The notes: a model not told the origin generated them from the letters alone. A stretch of 64,000 nt of DNA from Perca fluviatilis (GCF_010015445.1 NC_053119.1:9768050-9832049); one strand, 5' to 3'; counted from the first letter of the stretch, positions 38,738 through 52,218 are shown. Numbers and translations are program-made.

Positions 38738-38837
38738 TTTCAATTTGAGAGCATTTATCATCGACTTCACATTCAGATTTTGGAAATGATTCCAAAATCT
38801 GAACATAAAATCAATGAGAAATGCTGTCAAATTGAAA
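38738..38837. repeat. near-perfect palindrome (fold-back element)
   Basis: Two 48-bp arms (left tttcaatttgagagcattta..., right arm read inward tttcaatttgacagcatttc...) meet at a 4-bp centre beside ggaaatgattcc and end in 'cagattttggaa'. About 8 mismatches. It is probably a small fold-back MITE; outer limits and target duplication were not resolved. Confidence 0.75.
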
Positions 38838-40457
38838 TAATGTGCTTTTGAATAAAGATAGGAATAAAACTCCATATGGTGAACAGCATATGGATGTTGC
38901 AAGAAACCACTTTTGGATGAACAGGAACATAAAATCTGAGGGGGAAAAAATCAATGTCGAACCATTCTGCTGGGTCATTTTGTGGTAAAAATTGGTAAAA
39001 CGCAAACAATGAGAGTGAGAGAGTGAGAAATACCAGAAGAGAATGCATGTGAGCTATAAAAAAGATTCAACAGGTTAATGGCCGTGCTGCACTCAAGATC
39101 AAGATTTTTTATTTTTATTTTCAGAGTGGAGAGTTTCTGAACAAATCTCTTAACTGACACTGAATCTGTGAGAGTGACATGTTTACTAGGCCAACCAACA
39201 ACACCCAGCATGCCTCTGGAACCCCCCCCCACACACCCATCAACGCTCATCTTCCTCTGTTGTTCTGATGTAAGATTGTCTAATAAAAAACATCTGAAGT
39301 CAAATGTTACGGGGACAAGTCTCAGCGAGTGAGTGGCAGCTGGGACCGGCCAGTCACGTGAGGTTAAAATCCTTAAAGGGGCAGCACGTCAACTATTTGA
39401 TCCCGCCCACTCTGTGCCAGAAAAGTAAAGCAGCTAGCTCTCTTTTTTTTTTCATGAGGAGTCGTTTAGTATATTTATTCTGAAATGTAATTACAGGCTG
39501 CTGAATGGGAGGCGGCGCCCCATTTGCACACATGTCATATTTCATTAAAGGCAGATTTCTCAGGGTTTGTCTGTAGGGCATTATCCTATCAAGTCTCAAC
39601 AGCCAAATGACTGGCTGATATTGGAATCTGTCTTTCTTTTCACTCTCTCCATCTTCCCCGCTCCTTTGTAAAGCTGTGAAAGGTGGAATGTGTTGTGATG
39701 GGAGGTGTGGACTTGTCCAAACAGAGCCTGTCGTGTGTCGACCTACAGTAACGTGTCGGCAAACAGCGAAAACAAAGAGCACATCACCTAAACACCTCTC
39801 TGCTTAGGCTCTCTCTCTCTCACTCTCTCTCTCACTCTTTCACACATTCATTTTTCTACGTCTGACACCTGAAGACGTGCATCAGCATCTGTAACTTTGT
39901 CGACAGCGTTTGAAGCCACACACAAAAATATAACAAATACACACAAACGCACATTCAAAGAATTTTTTTTTTTTCTTTTTTTACTTGACAACTTTGGTTC
40001 CAACTTATCGTGAAAGTTTGGGCTGTCATTACTTTCAGTTATGATGATATTTCAGCCGTCCATCTAAACCAATGGAGGTAGTGTGACAAAACGAAGGGGT
40101 TACAAAATGTGTAGAAAACAGGTTCACAATTCTGCTTCACAAAATGATGTTTCTTTAACAGGCCTTTCTTTAACCTTTATAGGCCTAAACAATTTACAAA
40201 AAAAGGGAACATCACTCTTCAAATGAACTGCTCACCTATTACAGACATGCAATCTATGAAGAGAGTTTATTCAGTTTATTCAACCGATCGTCTGACTGCA
40301 CATGTTCTTCACCCTGTTGACCTTGCATCCCCAAATCTCAGCAATCAAGTTCGTGACTAAAATGTTCTAATACCTCAATGAGACTGAGGGAATTATGAAG
40401 TATTACAGTAACACCAACAACAGCACGCTCCCCACAACACATCCAGACCCTCCCTAC

Positions 40458-40630
40458 CTGCTCCTGCTGCTGCCTGGCCAGCTCCATCTGTTGTCTCTGC
40501 TTCTCCAGCTGTGAGGCGGCCATCTTTTTCTGCTCATCGTGGGCCGAGAGGAGCTGCTCCCTCAGACTGATCAGCTGACCAATCATGGTGGAAAGCTGGT
40601 GCTCCTTCTCCTCCAGCGACTCCGGTGTAC
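40458..40630 (-). CDS. sox6: sox6 coding exon 2 (SoxD coiled coil / leucine zipper)
   Basis: This exon encodes the N-terminal coiled coil through which SoxD proteins dimerise, running from [12 protein letters not shown] through [17 protein letters not shown] to ARQQQEQ, 57 codons in all. Leucines and isoleucines are spaced in heptad fashion in the [17 protein letters not shown] part, and the glutamine-rich box begins at the 3' end. The acceptor is cctgttcag|GTACACC and the donor is CAG|GTAGGGA. It enters with two bases (completing Gly) and exits in phase 0. Nearly every residue matches the known SOX6 segment, with conservative changes (A to S, L to M, I to L, D to E). SoxD proteins lack a classical activation domain, and this region recruits partners and promotes dimer binding to paired sites. 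Confidence 0.97.
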
Positions 40631-41446
40631 CTGAACAGGTTTAAGAAAAGAAGGGGTTATAATTTACTGTCGAAAACAGGAAAGGTCTGCTCACATTGGA
40701 TGTTTGTTTAAAAGAAAAGATACATGATACAGTAAATAGTTAGTGGTAGAAGATGATGGTCTATAGCCAGAGACAGATTTCATGTGATGCTCATTGGCTA
40801 GAGAATGGTAGTAACCATAGAAATAGAATGAGAGTAGAACGTATCAACAGTCAGAGCGGTGGCCATTTTTATGCTTACCGTTGCCATTGCAAAGAACTAT
40901 GACTTATAGCAGGCTAACTTCTGCATAATGTTCCATATATGCCGACTTGCATCAAGTCACAGACTCACTGAGTTGAGGTTTTGCAAAAAACGAGCAGTGG
41001 AGTAGTACGAAGCATGGAGAGGCTTCTTTTTGTGCAATGTCTGTTGCCTTGCTGCTAAAGAGGAATTGAGGATTGTTGGATTTAATTGCTTCAACAAGAG
41101 ACAGACAAAAGGAAAACGCCGGCTTAGTGTGCACGGTAGGCTGAAACGGAGTTCTCAAGCTAGTGAGTGTGACACACTTTACGGCCCTGATGTGTGTTGT
41201 CACCATAACAACCTGGCGTAATTTCCACTGGGGACAGGGGGGACATGACCCCCTGATTTTAGACCCTTTTTAGGGGGGCTGAAGCCCACCTAAATTTCAT
41301 CTCAGCCCCCCTAAAAATGATTTTTTATCAATTTTGGTGCTTCAAGTGAGAGTTTGCGAACTCGTCTGTTAGTGACAGAGGACAAACAATTACAGGTTCA
41401 AAGGGCTTGAAACAGATTTAACATCCTGCTATGCACCTGTAACCCA

Positions 41447-41545
41447 GTAGTGGTAGTATGTTCCCTGTGTACAGCAGTAGTAGTAGTATGTTCCCTGTGT
41501 ATAGCAGTAGTAGTAGTAGTATGTTCCCTGTGTACAGCAGTAGTA
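41447..41545. repeat. three-copy minisatellite
   Basis: Three copies of a 31-36 bp unit, 'tagtatgttccctgtgta' plus 'cagcag' and a variable number of TAG triplets. Confidence 0.9.
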
Positions 41546-43463
41546 ACCCTGTCAAGGAAAAGGGTCAACAGAAACATAGTGTTGGCCAATCAGAGGAGGT
41601 TGTGCCATACTCCCGCCTTTTGCTGAGTCTCTATCTGATCTGTCAGAGGGAGAGCAGGAGTGCGGTTGGAAAGTTTAACCTTGGTAGCCCCCTAAATGTC
41701 TGAACCTGGAATCGCCCCTTCTTCGAGCTATCGTCTCAATTAAAGGCCATAAAGAAATCTTTGTGTGTTCAACATGCTACTTCCTGAAGAGAGCCATGAC
41801 TGAAACAAGTTTTCTTTTTTGGCTTTAAGTAACCAAACCAAAGCAACTTTAACAAATGCCTCCAAAAACCTTAAAACAAACAAATCAAATGTGTTTGGCC
41901 AACAAGAACTAGATAAAACATCCCCAAATTCCCATAACTCATCTGGCTTACATCTTCCTACTTATTATCTTCCGTCTTGTCTCTACATGCTATCAGTTTT
42001 TATCACTTAGTGTCTGCACATAAGAACAATAAAATCACTTTGAGTAAACGGTTGAAAATAAGTAGCTGTCACAGGCTTTTGTCAGGTTTATGATGTAGAC
42101 ATTCTTGGGAGGTTTTAGTCAATATACTTTACTTTTTCATCAGGATCATCTCACATCATTTCACTATCACTGTCACTGCAAAGTATTCATACTGTAACTG
42201 CATACTGTGCAGTTATTTTCTATGTCAAATTTGAAACGCCCTCCATACTACCTATGTCTTAACTCGTTTTAAAAACCTTCCCCACCAATTTTTATATGCT
42301 CAATTCCTTCCGCACTAAAGTTCTTGTAACTGCTAACTCTACTGTTAGCTTTGGGAGGGTGTCATCTGCAAAGTGCTTCACTGGGATGAACTAACACGTG
42401 GAGGTTCACACTATCTCCCAAGAGAGTTGCTAATACAGCGACAAGAAGATGACCCCTCACCGACTTCCCACCAATGAACCCGTGAGTCAAGCCTGGGGTG
42501 TCTGCAGGTTGGGAGGACTTGCGCATCTCTTACTTTACGTAGAGACATTTGTAACTACTGATTACTAATTGAGATAAGAAAGAAAAGTTGAGTCATCTGT
42601 CAGAGATGTCAGATAATTTATCATTTATAGCTAAGTGACAGTTAGATTTGGCACAAAAAAAGCTTTGCACTTTGCGGGAGCTCTCAAAGAATCTGATTGG
42701 CAACAAGGATTCTGCTAGAAGAGGAATTAAATACATCCACGAATATTACATCGTAGTTAAATTAACAATGCCAAAAAATGTATAAAAGGTGGATGATGGG
42801 AGGTAGGGATAATGGAGGGAGCTGCAGCAGAAAACAATGTGGCATGAGCGTATCAGCAGGGTAACAGCGGTTATATGGTAGCCACACTGTGTACCTGCAT
42901 TATTCTGATTGGACGTGACTAGTCAGCTGCTAGCCACGCAGCCGGTGAATAAGCCAACGATTATGTAGCATGAACAACTGATAACAATCAGCAAAACGTT
43001 TAAAAGCTTACAAAGTCTTTAAAAGCCTTTCTGCTCGTGACTGGAAAATAAAACCATGTCAAATTATTTTTGTCTGTGTTGCATTTCAACTATATAACCA
43101 ATCAGGGCCTAGACCAAAAGGCCATGTTGTTTTTGCAGCACCAGCAGGTGGAGGGGTACATTTCAGCCACAAATGTCTGTCAAAACTCATTTTACATTGA
43201 ATTCATGTTGAGTAAAGGAAGGTTAAAACATTTCTCCAGCAACATCCCTTAAACACAATGGGGAATTTAGTTCAACTACACTATAGGAAGCACAACACTG
43301 CCTGACCCTGGAGCTACTGTTGTTATATGTGTTTGCGAGATTATTCTTGTTTAGTGAATGCGTATCACTCATGACCAACATGACGACAAGTTCTTCCTTT
43401 TCTGTGACAGTATGTGTTTTCTTTATTGTATGAATGGGTACAGACACACATGCCGGTTCATCT

Positions 43464-43467
<4 letters not shown>

Positions 43468-43554
<87 letters not shown>
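43468..43554. repeat. (GT)n microsatellite
   Basis: 43 pure units. Confidence 0.97.
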
Positions 43555-43556
<2 letters not shown>

Positions 43557-43739
43557 GGTCTTGCCCTGGGGCCATGTAGGGAGACTGCAGGGGTGGCCCC
43601 AACACTACCTGCATACTAACAGAGTCTCTATTGTAGCCCTGTCAGGCCCCTATTGTACCCCAGACTGCCCCCCACACACACACACGCACACACACACATA
43701 AATTACCCCTCAGCACCCTGTATCAAAGGCAACATTCTC

Positions 43740-44310
43740 CTCTTCTTGTCTCTTTTTTAACATGCTTTCATTCTTTCTTCATTTGGTTTTCCCCTAACGA
43801 CCTCCCCATCAGTAACTTTACTTCCAAGTCCAGATTCACCCTCCTCTCCTCTCCTCTCCTCTCCTCTCCTCTCCTCTCCTCTCCTCTCCTCTCTGCTTTC
43901 TCTTCTTGTCTCCTCTCTTTTGGTTACTCCCTTAGTCCTCTTCTTTTCTCTCCTCTCCTCTCATGATTCCTCCTATCCTCTCATCACTGGCTTCTTTTTC
44001 TTCTCTTTGTTTTCCTCTCATCACCTTTCTTCTCTCCTTTCCTTTGGTTTCTTTATATTATTTTCCTCTCTAGTTTTCTCTCTTTTTTCTCTCTTCTCCT
44101 CTTCCTGTTCTCATCACCTCCACCGTACGACTCATCTCCTCTGCTCTCTTTACCTGCTCATCTGTCTTTTTCTCCTCCCCCAACCCTCCTTTTCTCACCA
44201 GCTCTCTCAATCACCTCTCTGCCATCTCCCCCCTTCTCCTCCCTTCATCACCTCCTCTCTCATCCTCTCTGCTCTTATTGCCACTCTAATCCTCCCTTCT
44301 TCACCCCTCC
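43740..44310. repeat. pyrimidine-rich tract with (CTCCT)n core
   Basis: Strongly C/T-biased on the plus strand, with a pure (ctcct)n pentamer core at about 43841-43893. The 134-residue Leu/Phe/Ser frame across it is a by-product of composition. Confidence 0.9.
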
Positions 44311-44374
44311 CTAAGTTTTTTTGACCAATTTAGTCTTGCAACACTGATGGAAACTTTATAACGCTGTCATGTCT

Positions 44375-44376
<2 letters not shown>

Positions 44377-44445
<69 letters not shown>
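44377..44445. repeat. (CA)n microsatellite
   Basis: About 34 units. Confidence 0.97.
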
Positions 44446-44449
<4 letters not shown>

Positions 44450-46680
44450 AACAGATTTATTCCTATTCCCCTACATTCCTTGCAGTGAAGTAAATCCTAT
44501 ATTGTGTAATCGCAACAACTGCATGTTACAGCTCCATGATTCATCCTTGTGGATTACGGGTTATGCATTCCAAACATGACATCTTGCGTTCCTTCAACGC
44601 TTCTGGCATCAATAATCATCTCAGACCTTTTCCGTATTCCATCCATCAGGATTATTCCCGACACCTGCTGAGGGCACTAGCCAAAACACAAAGCCATAAA
44701 GTGTTTTCACACTCTGGTCAGATGATCTGTCTCTGAACCAAAACTGAAGCATGATGCCAAAGCTGCTACTACCACATGAGGTGTTTGTTTGTTACTTGTT
44801 AAACAATGTTTAGATTCATGGTACTCAAATCCAGCTTTTTGTTATATTGTAACATATTTTAGTAATATCACAAAGTAATAAAAGTGCATTGCTACAGTAG
44901 AGTATGTACTTAGAAAATGCAAATAAACGTCAATGTCAGTAATCCAGATTTGTCCTAACCCTCCCACCAACCCATGCATGTATACAATTGGACGTTGTGT
45001 ATTTTTTATAAACTTGTATTTTGTTGCATTCATTTGAATTGATTGTATTTACAGTTAAAATGTAACTATAACTATATATCATTTTATTATAATTATATGT
45101 AAACTACATGGAGTCACACAATATATGACAAAATCGTGTATGAGCCCCTTCCCCCTACACACACATGCCATGATACAAACATTCAAACACATACAAACCA
45201 TCACACATTCTGCATTATCACACCTCATAATGGCCCAGACTCTTTGGCCTTCTGCCAAACCATCAAACCATGTTTCATCTGTGCGCCAAACTCCCAGCAT
45301 TCCTCTGGATGACTAAACCTTCACCTCAGTGTCACCACACAACAAACACACTGACACTTGACTTCCCATCAGCCCACAGACCCCAAGACAAACATGGTCA
45401 CTACATTTTCAAATGTTTTGTCAAAACAAGTGAGTGTCATGATCTACCCGGGGCAGCTGGGTACAAAGATATCACATCTAATCTGCACACATTCAGGTTT
45501 ACTGTAAACAGCGTACTTCTCCATGAAGTCAGTAGCATATGTAGGAACATAAAAAGTTGCAATGGGTAAGATGCCTGATTTAAGGGACTCTTGAATGTCA
45601 GTGTGATTATTGCTGCCAGATGTGCCAGCTTCTGCACCTGACAGTATAATCAGACATTTTCTATCCATCTGTTGCTTTTTGACTTTGTATGTAAAAAAAA
45701 AAAGAAAGCAAGACATTCAATAATGCCCAAATGTGTTAAAAAGTTGCATGCTTGGCTGTGGTGGAAAACTTTCATCAAGGGGCGTGACAGTAATAGCTGC
45801 TGGAAAATGAATCAAAACATCTGCACACTTATCTCTATTGTAAACACATAACATGTTATCTAAGTTTCTGGTAACACAGTTTGAAGTGGAGATCAGTGTG
45901 TGTGATGTTTTCATAATTTGTATTTGCTGATTTGGAAGGTTTTGCTAATATTAGCTAATGGAAATGCTTTTTAAAATACAGTTTAATACAGCTCTTCCTG
46001 TTTTATTTCAGTTAGTTTATCTTTTTTTTTTGTATCAGTAGATGCATCACTGCCATATTGCTGCAACCTACCCTTATATGTCTCCACCAGAAAGAATGAA
46101 ATGAATTCATGAACATGTAAATGCATACAAGCTAGGAAGCAGCCATGAACTTTCATGATTTCCTAGAGTTGCTGGTATTCTTTTAATTATGCATCCTCTT
46201 GACAATATTTGCAAAATGCTAGCTGATGCACTAGTTTTTTTTTTCCACCTCACCGCACAGTGGGTTGCAGTTAAGAGTGAAGTCACTCTGGGCACATTCC
46301 CAGTTGTGTGTGTGTGCAGTGAGGCACATTGTAGTTTAAATACTTACAAACCTTACCCTGCATAAGTCAAGATTAAAAAAATCAAATAATCAACAACTTA
46401 TATATGCTATACATTACAAGCATGTTGAATTGCATTCGTGAGCGCTACTGAACGTTCAGAGTAAAAAAAAAAAAAAGAAAGAAGAGGTCATCTGTTTTCT
46501 TTACCCTGAAAATAACTGCGACTGAACAAATACGTTCAGGTTGCTGTGAGGAGACACAGATCAACAGTTGTGTTTGAGTATTTAGGTCAGCTAGACGGGG
46601 ACTCAGAAATAAAAGACTCAGACGCTTGAATTCAATCAGAGCGTTTCTTTGGTCAGAACGCAGCTGGACGAACAGAGACA

Positions 46681-46823
<143 letters not shown>

Positions 46824-47017
46824 TCCTCTATGTGCATGCATTTACTGGTTTAGTGCTATATTTATGCATTTTATTAGTGTCTTCAACTAACACACAAGAA
46901 ATTGATATACTGCACATTCCAACTTTATGGACTGTATAGGACAAGCATGCTGCTGTCTTGGTTCTGGTTGCCTCCACTGGACCTCTGAGATCATACCAGA
47001 GTTTTCTTACACACAAG

Positions 47018-47281
47018 TTAAAGCAACACCAAAGCACTTTTCCTCTTCGGTCTCCCTACAGGTTGGAAGCGGAATTGTGCAGTACCGCTGTCGTAGTAAT
47101 TTCTTATGTCTCATTCGAACTACAGATCCGCTACCCGATCTGGCAAACTTGCATTGTGCGGTTATAGCCGATAGAGGGCCGCAAAGCGAATGCCGTTCAC
47201 CCTGTTATGAGTTGATCAACCACTGAAACGATTTTGGAAACATTATTTTAAGGTACAAAATAATCTTTGGTGTTGCTTTAA
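47018..47281. mobile_element. 264-bp TTAA MITE
   Basis: Perfect 17-bp inverted ends TTAAAGCAACACCAAAG with TTAA at both borders. The next module 'ttcggtctccctacaggttg' matches the 98-bp element at 34.3 kb, so both belong to one family. No open frame of note. Confidence 0.85.
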
Positions 47282-49274
47282 AGAATAAGTAATGTCATTC
47301 TAACTTTTAACTATCAGCAAAATTGAATTTCATGCATTGAATAAAAGATGCTTGACCCCATGATTTACCACAATAAAAAAAAAGTCCAGTATCTTGCATC
47401 TTACTAGCCATTCAAATATGATCCTTAAATGTTAACAATTAATATTGTCAGTTAAAAGTTCTCTGTTTACTGGCTCCCTGTTTTGTATGTCTTGTGAACG
47501 GGAATGCGCATGTACGTTTAAGCATGCAGACAAAGCAATACACGGTCCTGCTAATGGTGTCACACTGTTCCACTGGTGGACATATAAAGTGCAGGACTGT
47601 GACACAAGAATCCAGGATTTGCACCCAGCCTCTTATCTGTGTTTAGGTTTAGGAAACAAAAGCATTTTGGTAAAGATTAGGGAAGGGTAAAGGGTTTTAG
47701 CTAAATGTTAATAACATTTTTGGATTGACTGCAGATACTTTTTCTGTACTAGATTAGATTAGAGAATGTTCTGTATTAAACCAGACCCTGATCTTTTCCT
47801 AATCTTAACCAAGTGCCAAATGTTCTGTACTACAATTACTAATTATCTGTGAAAAATGTAGTCAGTAACCTAATCACAAAGTATCACAATATTAAAGTAT
47901 CATTTGGATTACCTCAATACCAAGTACGGGCATGACTTGCACTGACGGCGATGTTGTTCCCCTTTCCTGCTTTAAATACAAAAAATAATGGCGACGTTTT
48001 TTTCACCTTAGAGGCCAGTGAATTGGCAACTGTTACCTATAGTTCACTCACAGAGTTACGTTGTGTGAAGTGTTTTAATGGGTGCGCATGGTAGTAATAT
48101 ATGTCATTCTTTATTTGTAAAATGTATTTTAAATTTGTAAATCTTGCTAATAATCCCCATTTTTACTAAATGTAGCAGTAATCCAATTATGTCTTTTTTT
48201 TCTGTAACTTTAACGGAATACAGTTACCTTTTTTGTATCCTAATTATCGTATTGACCCGAATAATAGTATTATAGTATTCTATTTTTACATTAATTAACA
48301 ACATTTTCTCATTATGTCAATAGAATATGTAATCCAGCAGGCATTTCATTTCCCTCAACACATATTTGCTGTTGCAAATTAAACTTAAACTTAAAGTTCT
48401 ACACATGCTTCACCTGTAAAACTGGTGTGTTAAGTTACTAAGATGTACTGTTTGTAAAGGTAGACATACAGACCACAGGTGGCGTTCTGGTCTGCCACTC
48501 CCTGTGCAGCGTGCTGCCTGAGGGGCTTACCTGAGGGCAGCAAGGGACTTTAATAACATTTCTCCCCCTTTAAAGCGGCATTTGTCTTTGTTGCCTTTTC
48601 CCCTTGGATTTTATCAGACTTGAGAGAAGACCTGATGAAGTATGCTGAGTGTTTTTTCTTTTCTTTCTAAGTTCTGCTATGGTGATGAGCTGAGTGAACC
48701 CTTATTTGAAAAAGGAGAACATTTTCAGAGAGGGAACAAATAACAGGACGTCTGTTAGTGGTGGAAATAAAAGATTCAAAATGTGAGCTATGAGAAGTGA
48801 GATAATGCTATGAACCACAAAATAAACAAAAAAGGCAAATACTGAATGGCCTTGAACAGCTTATTCAATTTGTTTCTCATTTTCAGTTCACAGTATAACC
48901 CCAAAAGAGGGATTTTTTTAATCGTAAAGTCCATGTCTTCATTTAAAATACATAGAAATATAACAGAAAAAGAAAGAAAGTTTAGTGGGAAGAGTGAGCC
49001 AGCACTTGACCTTAATATTGATTAGGTATCCTACTTCTCAGTAAAGAGAAGACAGTCAAGTGGAAATTATATGAGCGACTTTCAAATGAAAAAAAGTCTT
49101 ATGAAGTGGATTTTCAACTTAATATATTAGTTTAATAGCCTCTTACAAAACATTTTTCTGTATCTATCTGGCGCCCTAATGCAGGCTGTCTCTAGATGAG
49201 TGATCAGGTAACATACAGCAAGTGATGTGAAAGGTGTTTAAGTATGATTATATACATGTAGTTTCTATGTATAA

Positions 49275-49276
<2 letters not shown>

Positions 49277-49334
<58 letters not shown>

Positions 49335-49348
49335 TGTGTGTGTGTGCA
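49277..49348. repeat. (TG)n with (CGTG)n block
   Basis: TG units with five to six 'cgtg' units near 49317-49335. Strictly alternating pyrimidine-purine, so Z-DNA prone. A (GA)n tract follows 50 bp later. Confidence 0.95.
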
Positions 49349-49395
49349 GATGGAGGGTGTAAATATGAAGAGAGAGAGAAGGAGAGAAGGAAAGA

Positions 49396-49397
<2 letters not shown>

Positions 49398-49450
<53 letters not shown>
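49398..49450. repeat. (GA)n microsatellite
   Basis: About 26 pure units, preceded by 30 bp of interrupted purine repeat. Confidence 0.95.
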
Positions 49451-49457
<7 letters not shown>

Positions 49458-49730
49458 TCGACCCTGTTGTGAAAGTCAATGTCGGTGCTGTTCTGCTGTA
49501 GAAGGCTCTCTGTCGTCCCTTTTTTCCACTCTCCACGGAGGAAATGCTTGCCATTTCAACAGGCGTCGATCCCAAACGGTTTCTCTCACTGAGAGGAGCT
49601 CGACCGCGGAGCCGTTAGCGACTACTCTTACGGCACACAAACGCAATTGGCTGTAGCTCGGGGGTACGGAAAGCATTCCTCTATGTGAATGTATCAGTTC
49701 TCCAAAGTTACCCGTTTTATACCAGCATCT

Positions 49731-49860
49731 ATAGAATAGAATAGAATGGAATAAATCTTTATTGTCCACCGGGGTGGAAATTTTTCTTTGGCTCACCAGA
49801 CATACAAAAAATAAACATACAAACAACATATCAGACATAGTAAATTGAGTATAAAAAAGA
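49731..49860. repeat. retroposon tail with (GAATA)n edge
   Basis: 'atagaatagaatagaatgga' leads into 'ataaatctttattgtccacc' and 'ggggtggaaatttttctttg', the fish LINE-type tail motif read from its simple-repeat end (minus-strand orientation). Confidence 0.65.
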
Positions 49861-50907
49861 TAAAAATAAAAATATATAAATATGCTTAAATTCATTAGGA
49901 TAGCAGCTCATATTGATATTATCACTTTGTTTGGTTGAGGATACTGATGGCATTTGGAATAAAGGATTTTTTATTTCCCTTTTATTCAATTAGTGGGTGC
50001 AAATCATTGACGACAATGTTGTAACACATTTCAGTCCAAGCAGTAAGGTTAGAGGGATATCAAAATTTCTATCATATTCTATCACTTACTAGCTAGTGAG
50101 CATCACGGGACATTTTGATCCAACTCTTATTTAAAATATACAGAAATGAAGAGCGTAAGACAGGAAATATGATCATTTGTGGTCAAATTGTTAAAAATGC
50201 CTCCTTTGCTCTCCCTCCTGCTGCAGCTGCTGAATGTTTTTTAACATAGGACGGCCCCACAATGCTGTTATTTTCACTTTTTGAATACCAGAGCAGGTCG
50301 AGAATACATTTGCCTTGGTGCAATTTATAGCTTCATGAACGTGCAGCCTCTCCTTTCATACACACCCTTTAATCAAAGTTACAATTATAACGTGTACTGT
50401 CTAAACTGGCCTTCACTGCTCGACAGGTAGGCCTGCTGACCACTTACTCTTTTGCTCTCATATGCAGAAACACGCTGAAAGTATACACACGGAGGAGAGA
50501 ATTACAGCATGTTTGACCGTTTCTTACCCTTAAATTTCTTTTTTTGGCAAAATGGTGTCCTTGTCTTGTGCACATGCCATTTGCTTGTTTTAAAAGAACA
50601 TTCTCCAGATCGCGTAGGATCTGCAGGTTTCAGAAATGTACGACTTATTGTAAATGAAGAAAAAGAAAAAGGATTTTGTTTTTCGTTCTTGCTCTTTCTT
50701 TTTCTTACAAACCTCCTCTTCCCTCTAACAGCCCTCGCAGAGCATGTATTGTTGCGCCACCTGTTGCAGAAGGCCACAGCGAAGCACAAAGAGAGTTTGT
50801 CTGCATCCAGTAAACCTTGGCATCTCACTGTTTGCGGGTGTGAAAGTGGATAAAGATTCAGTTGTGGTTGTACATGTGGACGCAGGCCTCGGTGTGGATG
50901 CTCTTAC

Positions 50908-50997
50908 CTCTGACTTCCCCCAGCAGTTCGTTGGCGTTCAGGCGGTCGACGTGCTCCTTCCAATCTTTGGAGAGGAGCCTCTCCATGCAAGTCGGTT
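50908..50997 (-). CDS. sox6: sox6 coding exon 1 of window (pre-coiled-coil segment)
   Basis: This is the most 5' sox6 exon found here. It reads [20 protein letters not shown] and then ANELLGEVR, and it aligns with the mammalian SOX6 stretch SSCMEKLLSKDW...NTSELLGEIKG just before the leucine zipper. The acceptor is tttttgtag and the donor is G|GTAAGAG. The exon enters with two bases finishing a codon and leaves with one base (G), which joins GT of the next exon to make Gly. The 90 bp therefore fit 29 codons plus 3 split bases. Substitutions such as EKMERLNTS to EHVDRLNAN lie in a segment without a known fold. The identification rests on the KDWKE core and on the correct phase to the following exon. 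Confidence 0.93.
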
Positions 50998-51123
50998 CTA
51001 CAAAAAGACAGAAAAGAATCACCTTCACTTTTGATGTTTGTTAAACAGCTTACCACACACAGACTCAATAAGAATTTCATAGCGAAAGACGTCTATGAAT
51101 TTTCAACCAAAAAAGGCCAAAAA

Positions 51124-51590
51124 GTAGTGCTGTCAGTTAAACGCGTTATTAACGGCGTTAACGCAAACCCATTTTAACGGCGTCAATTTTTGTTTTCGCG
51201 AGATTAGCGGTCTTTTTGGCCTAGCAAACTTTGTCGTTTTTTTCACATGCTGTTGCAACGACTAGTAACCGTTGAAAAACTACAACACCACACCGGATCT
51301 AGCCAGACCGGAAACACACACTTGTTTGGCCTTGCGAGCCGGCCAAAGAGTAGTAGGCTAGATGGTAGGCAGCTGATGCAAATTCGCCGCCCCCTCATCA
51401 AAGCCAGGCGACAAAAGCACAAAGCAAGCCGATCCACTTTCCCATGTTGATAAGAGCATTAAAATGAGAAAAAATAATGGGACATTTAGAATAGATAAAA
51501 ATGTGCGATTAATTGCGATTAATTGTGAGTTAACTATGACATTAATGCGATTAATCGCAATTAAATATTTTAATCGTTTGACAGCACTAC
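51124..51590. mobile_element. hAT-like MITE with gtagtgctgtca ends
   Basis: A 467-bp element with perfect 12-bp inverted ends gtagtgctgtca / tgacagcactac, subterminal 'gcgattaatcgcaattaa' runs on the right and 'cgcgttattaacggcgtt' on the left. I recognise the 'gattaatcgc' end type as a common fish hAT-derived MITE. No clear 8-bp duplication is visible, so one flank may be altered. Confidence 0.75.
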
Positions 51591-51689
51591 AAACAAGTTC
51601 TGGGTTGTATTTTCAAAAACAATGCATGTACCACCTGATTAGATCAAACCGTTTGGTAAGTTCACTAAAGAAGCCTGAGGAAATTTAGG

Positions 51690-51826
51690 GTTGCCCACAA
51701 ACAAACTGTGATGTTTGTTTCCTTTTAATATGTTTATGTTTTTGTATGCACCATGCACCAAGGCAAATTCCTTGTAAGGGTTACTTACTTGGCAATAAAA
51801 CCTTTTCTGAATCTGATTCGGACACA
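51690..51826 (+). repeat. LINE-like 3' tail fragment
   Basis: 'aaggcaaattccttgtaagg' and 'cttacttggcaataaaacct' followed by 'tctgaatctgattc' match the fish LINE 3' end with its short tandem tail. Confidence 0.65.
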
Positions 51827-52179
51827 CCAAGAAAAGAAAAGAAGTGAAAAGAAGAGACAGAGGGAAAAGAACCCATCTCTATGAATTGTTAAATTTCAAA
51901 AAAAAAAAAAAAAAAGAAAGGAAGAGGACAAGGAATCATTTAAAAAAAAAAAAAAAAAATATGCAGCAGCCATCCAGCTGAGCAGTTGAGAATGTCTGCA
52001 TTGTTCTGGTCTTATTTGTGGCTGTCCTCTCTCTCACAATGTGTCTCATAGCCTCAGGATAATCGACATCAGAGACACATGGTCCCATAAGATTAATAAG
52101 GTCTCACTTGTTCAATTGGTGTCCTGCTGTGAACTTTACTTAAACAATGAGAACTTTTTAATTCTTCATCAGGCGGATA

Positions 52180-52181
<2 letters not shown>

Positions 52182-52214
<33 letters not shown>
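52182..52214. repeat. (GA)n microsatellite
   Basis: About 16 units. Confidence 0.93.

Positions 52215-52218
<4 letters not shown>

Larger units (their letters stand above)
38390..40457 (-). other. sox6 intron between exons 2 and 3
   Basis: 2.1-kb intron, donor GTAGGGAG and acceptor (TG)n-gcccag. It contains a fold-back sequence at 38.74-38.84 kb and a poly-T/A run near 39.96 kb. No coding match. Confidence 0.85.

Noticed and set aside
41447..41545. Regularly spaced repeats resembling a CRISPR array
   Set aside because: Three adjacent copies without spacers in a vertebrate intron; an ordinary minisatellite.
43920..44324. 134-codon Leu/Phe/Ser frame resembling a membrane protein
   Set aside because: It follows from a homopyrimidine tract and has no start context, splice sites or family features. 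The 31.3-31.7 kb frame was rejected for the same reason.
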